This document shows positions 7,395 to 8,032 of a stretch of DNA of 8,032 bases, piece by piece. Location of the stretch: NCBI GenBank assembly GCA_947177085.1, contig CAMWTD010000098.1, forward strand, positions 1-8,032, in the 5' to 3' direction. A program made the translations under genes and the position numbers. The notes under the pieces are model-generated. The model did no database searches. It was not told where the DNA came from and saw only the letters and a program-made list of their open reading frames with translations. The stretch is from an uncultured Desulfovibrio sp. GTDB taxonomy: Bacteria > Desulfobacterota > Desulfovibrionia > Desulfovibrionales > Desulfovibrionaceae. Position 1 is the first letter of the stretch. Every line of letters starts with the position of its first letter.

Positions 7395-7751
7395 ATGAAC
7401 TACGATCTCTGCCTGCACCTCGACGCCAAGGACCCGGCCATTCTCGCCCTGGTGCTCCGCAATGCCGAAAACTATCTCAATGGCCTGCCCGGCGAGTCCT
7501 TCCAACTGGACGTGGTGGCCAATGGCGGCGGCGCGCCGCTTTTCGCCGCCGGGGGCCCGGAATTTGAGGAGCTCAAGGCCAAGGTCGCCGCGCTCGTCAA
7601 GCGCGGGGTGCGCTTCAAGCTGTGCGCCAATGCCCTCGCCGAGCACGGCGTCGACCATGCGCGTCTCTGGCCCGGCTGCCAGGTCGTGCCCGCGGGGCTT
7701 GTGGAGGTGGTGCGCCTCCAGCGCGAGGGCTTCGCCTACATCAAGCCCTAG
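7395..7751 (+). CDS. DsrE-family protein (sulfur-relay-like)
   Basis: A complete 118-residue soluble protein of the DsrE/DsrF-like fold, with no signal peptide or membrane segment, so probably cytoplasmic. The family has small proteins that carry sulfur as a persulfide on a conserved cysteine (DsrE, TusD), together with many single-domain members of unknown role. Visible family features are the first strand and helix YDLCLHLDAKDPAILALVLRNAENYLN (3-29), the second strand with VVANGGGAPLF (40-50), GVRFKLCANALAEHGVD (71-87) with Cys77 at the position of the usual reactive cysteine, and the ending VEVVRLQREGFAYIKP (103-118), common in stand-alone members. Cys6 and Cys95 are further cysteines. It has its own promoter and Shine-Dalgarno, stands alone on the plus strand, and is followed by a strong hairpin. 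No dsr, tus or rhodanese gene is beside it, so a sulfur-transfer role is by family only; Cys77 is the reason to think it could be active. Confidence 0.9.
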   Translation: MNYDLCLHLDAKDPAILALVLRNAENYLNGLPGESFQLDVVANGGGAPLFAAGGPEFEELKAKVAALVKRGVRFKLCANALAEHGVDHARLWPGCQVVPAGLVEVVRLQREGFAYIKP

Positions 7752-7768
7752 GCATCAGGTTTCAGGAG

Positions 7769-7845
7769 GTGGCTCACCCTTCTTCAATCAGGTCAGGAAG
7801 CGACAAAGCAACCGCGTCCTGGCAGGAAGAAGGGTGGAGAGCCAC
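7769..7845. other. 77-nt long imperfect hairpin, possible structured RNA
   Basis: Starting 17 bases after the DsrE-family stop, this stretch folds back almost along its full length. GTGGCTC (7769-7775) pairs with GAGCCAC (7839-7845); after a three-base bulge ACCCTTCTTC (7776-7785) pairs with GAAGAAGGGT (7826-7835); after an internal loop TCAGGA (7793-7798) pairs with TCCTGG (7817-7822), then GCG (7800-7802) with CGC (7813-7815) around a ten-base loop. That is about 26 base pairs. Neither strand has a U-tract after it, so it is not a standard terminator. It could be a small RNA, a 3'-end stabiliser of the DsrE-family mRNA, or a processing site. Bases 7840-7844 (AGCCA) can also pair with TGGCT at 7850-7854, which would compete with the outer stem. 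Confidence 0.55.
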
Positions 7846-7879
7846 AAGTTGGCTGAACTCTGCCACGAGGGCGAAGAAA

Positions 7880-7911
7880 GGGGGCCCCCTTGGGCGCAAG
7901 ACTGGCCCCCT
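7880..7911. terminator. Bidirectional intrinsic terminator
   Basis: AGGGGGCC (7880-7887) pairs with GGCCCCCT (7904-7911); the loop holds a second short stem, CTTG (7889-7892... read through to CAAG at 7897-7900) around GGCG, so the whole is a compact GC-rich hairpin. On the plus strand it is followed by GTGACCTTTTC, with the T-run set a little late; on the minus strand it is followed by TTCTTC. Its place between the convergent DsrE-family gene and the minus-strand gene ending at 7921 fits termination from both sides. The left arm is also part of a 14-base perfect palindrome (7878-7891), an alternative pairing. Confidence 0.6.
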
Positions 7912-7920
7912 GTGACCTTT

Positions 7921-8032
7921 TCACTCGGGAAGTCTATTCGTTTCCGATGCCTCTTCCTTGGCGCTCCTGTTTGCCGCCTCCATGCGGGCGATGCGCGCAT
8001 CGATTTCATTGAGTTTTTTCATCAGCGTCTCC
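7921..8032 (-). CDS. Partial coiled-coil protein C-terminus, or a 33-residue small protein
   Basis: A minus-strand frame open from the window edge to a TGA at 7923-7921 encodes 36 visible residues, ending MKKLNEIDARIARMEAANRS plus AKEEASETNRLPE. Leu3, Leu7, Ile10, Ile14 and Met17 follow a 4-3-4-3 heptad pattern, so a coiled coil is likely, with a charged hydrophilic tail. It is most simply the end of a gene whose body lies outside the window. However, an ATG at 8022 is preceded by GGAG six bases upstream (8029-8032) and followed by AAA AAA, a typical start context, so a complete 33-residue protein is also possible. I do not recognise the family. It is convergent with the DsrE-family gene and ends ten bases from the terminator hairpin. 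Confidence 0.6.
   Translation of the reverse strand, partial: ETLMKKLNEIDARIARMEAANRSAKEEASETNRLPE

Noticed and set aside
7788..8009. A 73-codon minus-strand frame across the convergent intergenic region.
   Set aside because: It runs through both hairpins and overlaps the more convincing coiled-coil frame; its Arg/Ser-rich composition and lack of a ribosome binding site point to chance.

Overview
The window is a high-GC bacterial chromosomal segment from a Gram-negative, didermic organism. Nearly the whole window is coding. The combination of an Omp85/TamB pair, a small DsrE-family protein and strong GC bias would fit a sulfate-reducing Desulfovibrio-like bacterium; that placement is an inference from gene content and style, not from a marker gene.

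Layout: four genes run right to left on the minus strand in what looks like one operon. They are a TamA-type Omp85 protein (7246 to 5159), a TamB protein (5159 to 1197, joined to tamA by a TGATG stop/start overlap), a YjaB-like GNAT acetyltransferase (1167 to 736, 29 bases after tamB) and a TetR-family regulator (683 to 57, with a strong Shine-Dalgarno). Divergent from tamA, after a 148-base promoter region, a DsrE-family gene runs on the plus strand (7395 to 7751). Beyond it is a 169-base convergent intergenic region with two strong inverted-repeat structures. The last 112 bases hold the C-terminal end of a minus-strand gene encoding a coiled coil, or a very small complete gene. The first 56 bases are non-coding as far as I can see and may hold the terminator of the TetR gene.

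How it works together: TamA (outer membrane) and TamB (inner-membrane anchored, periplasm-spanning) form the translocation and assembly module, implicated in outer-membrane protein insertion and in phospholipid transport between membranes. The acetyltransferase and regulator are probably co-transcribed passengers; nothing in the sequence shows they act on the TAM proteins. The DsrE-like protein has its own promoter and belongs to sulfur-handling families.

Most of the window is ordinary core-genome content. The points worth a second look are a lipobox in the TamA signal peptide (a lipoprotein Omp85, as known for TamL in Bacteroidota), a possible leaderless tamA transcript, and a 77-nt hairpin downstream of the DsrE gene that carries a partial resemblance to the SRP RNA core. 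I see no mobile element, CRISPR array, tRNA or rRNA.
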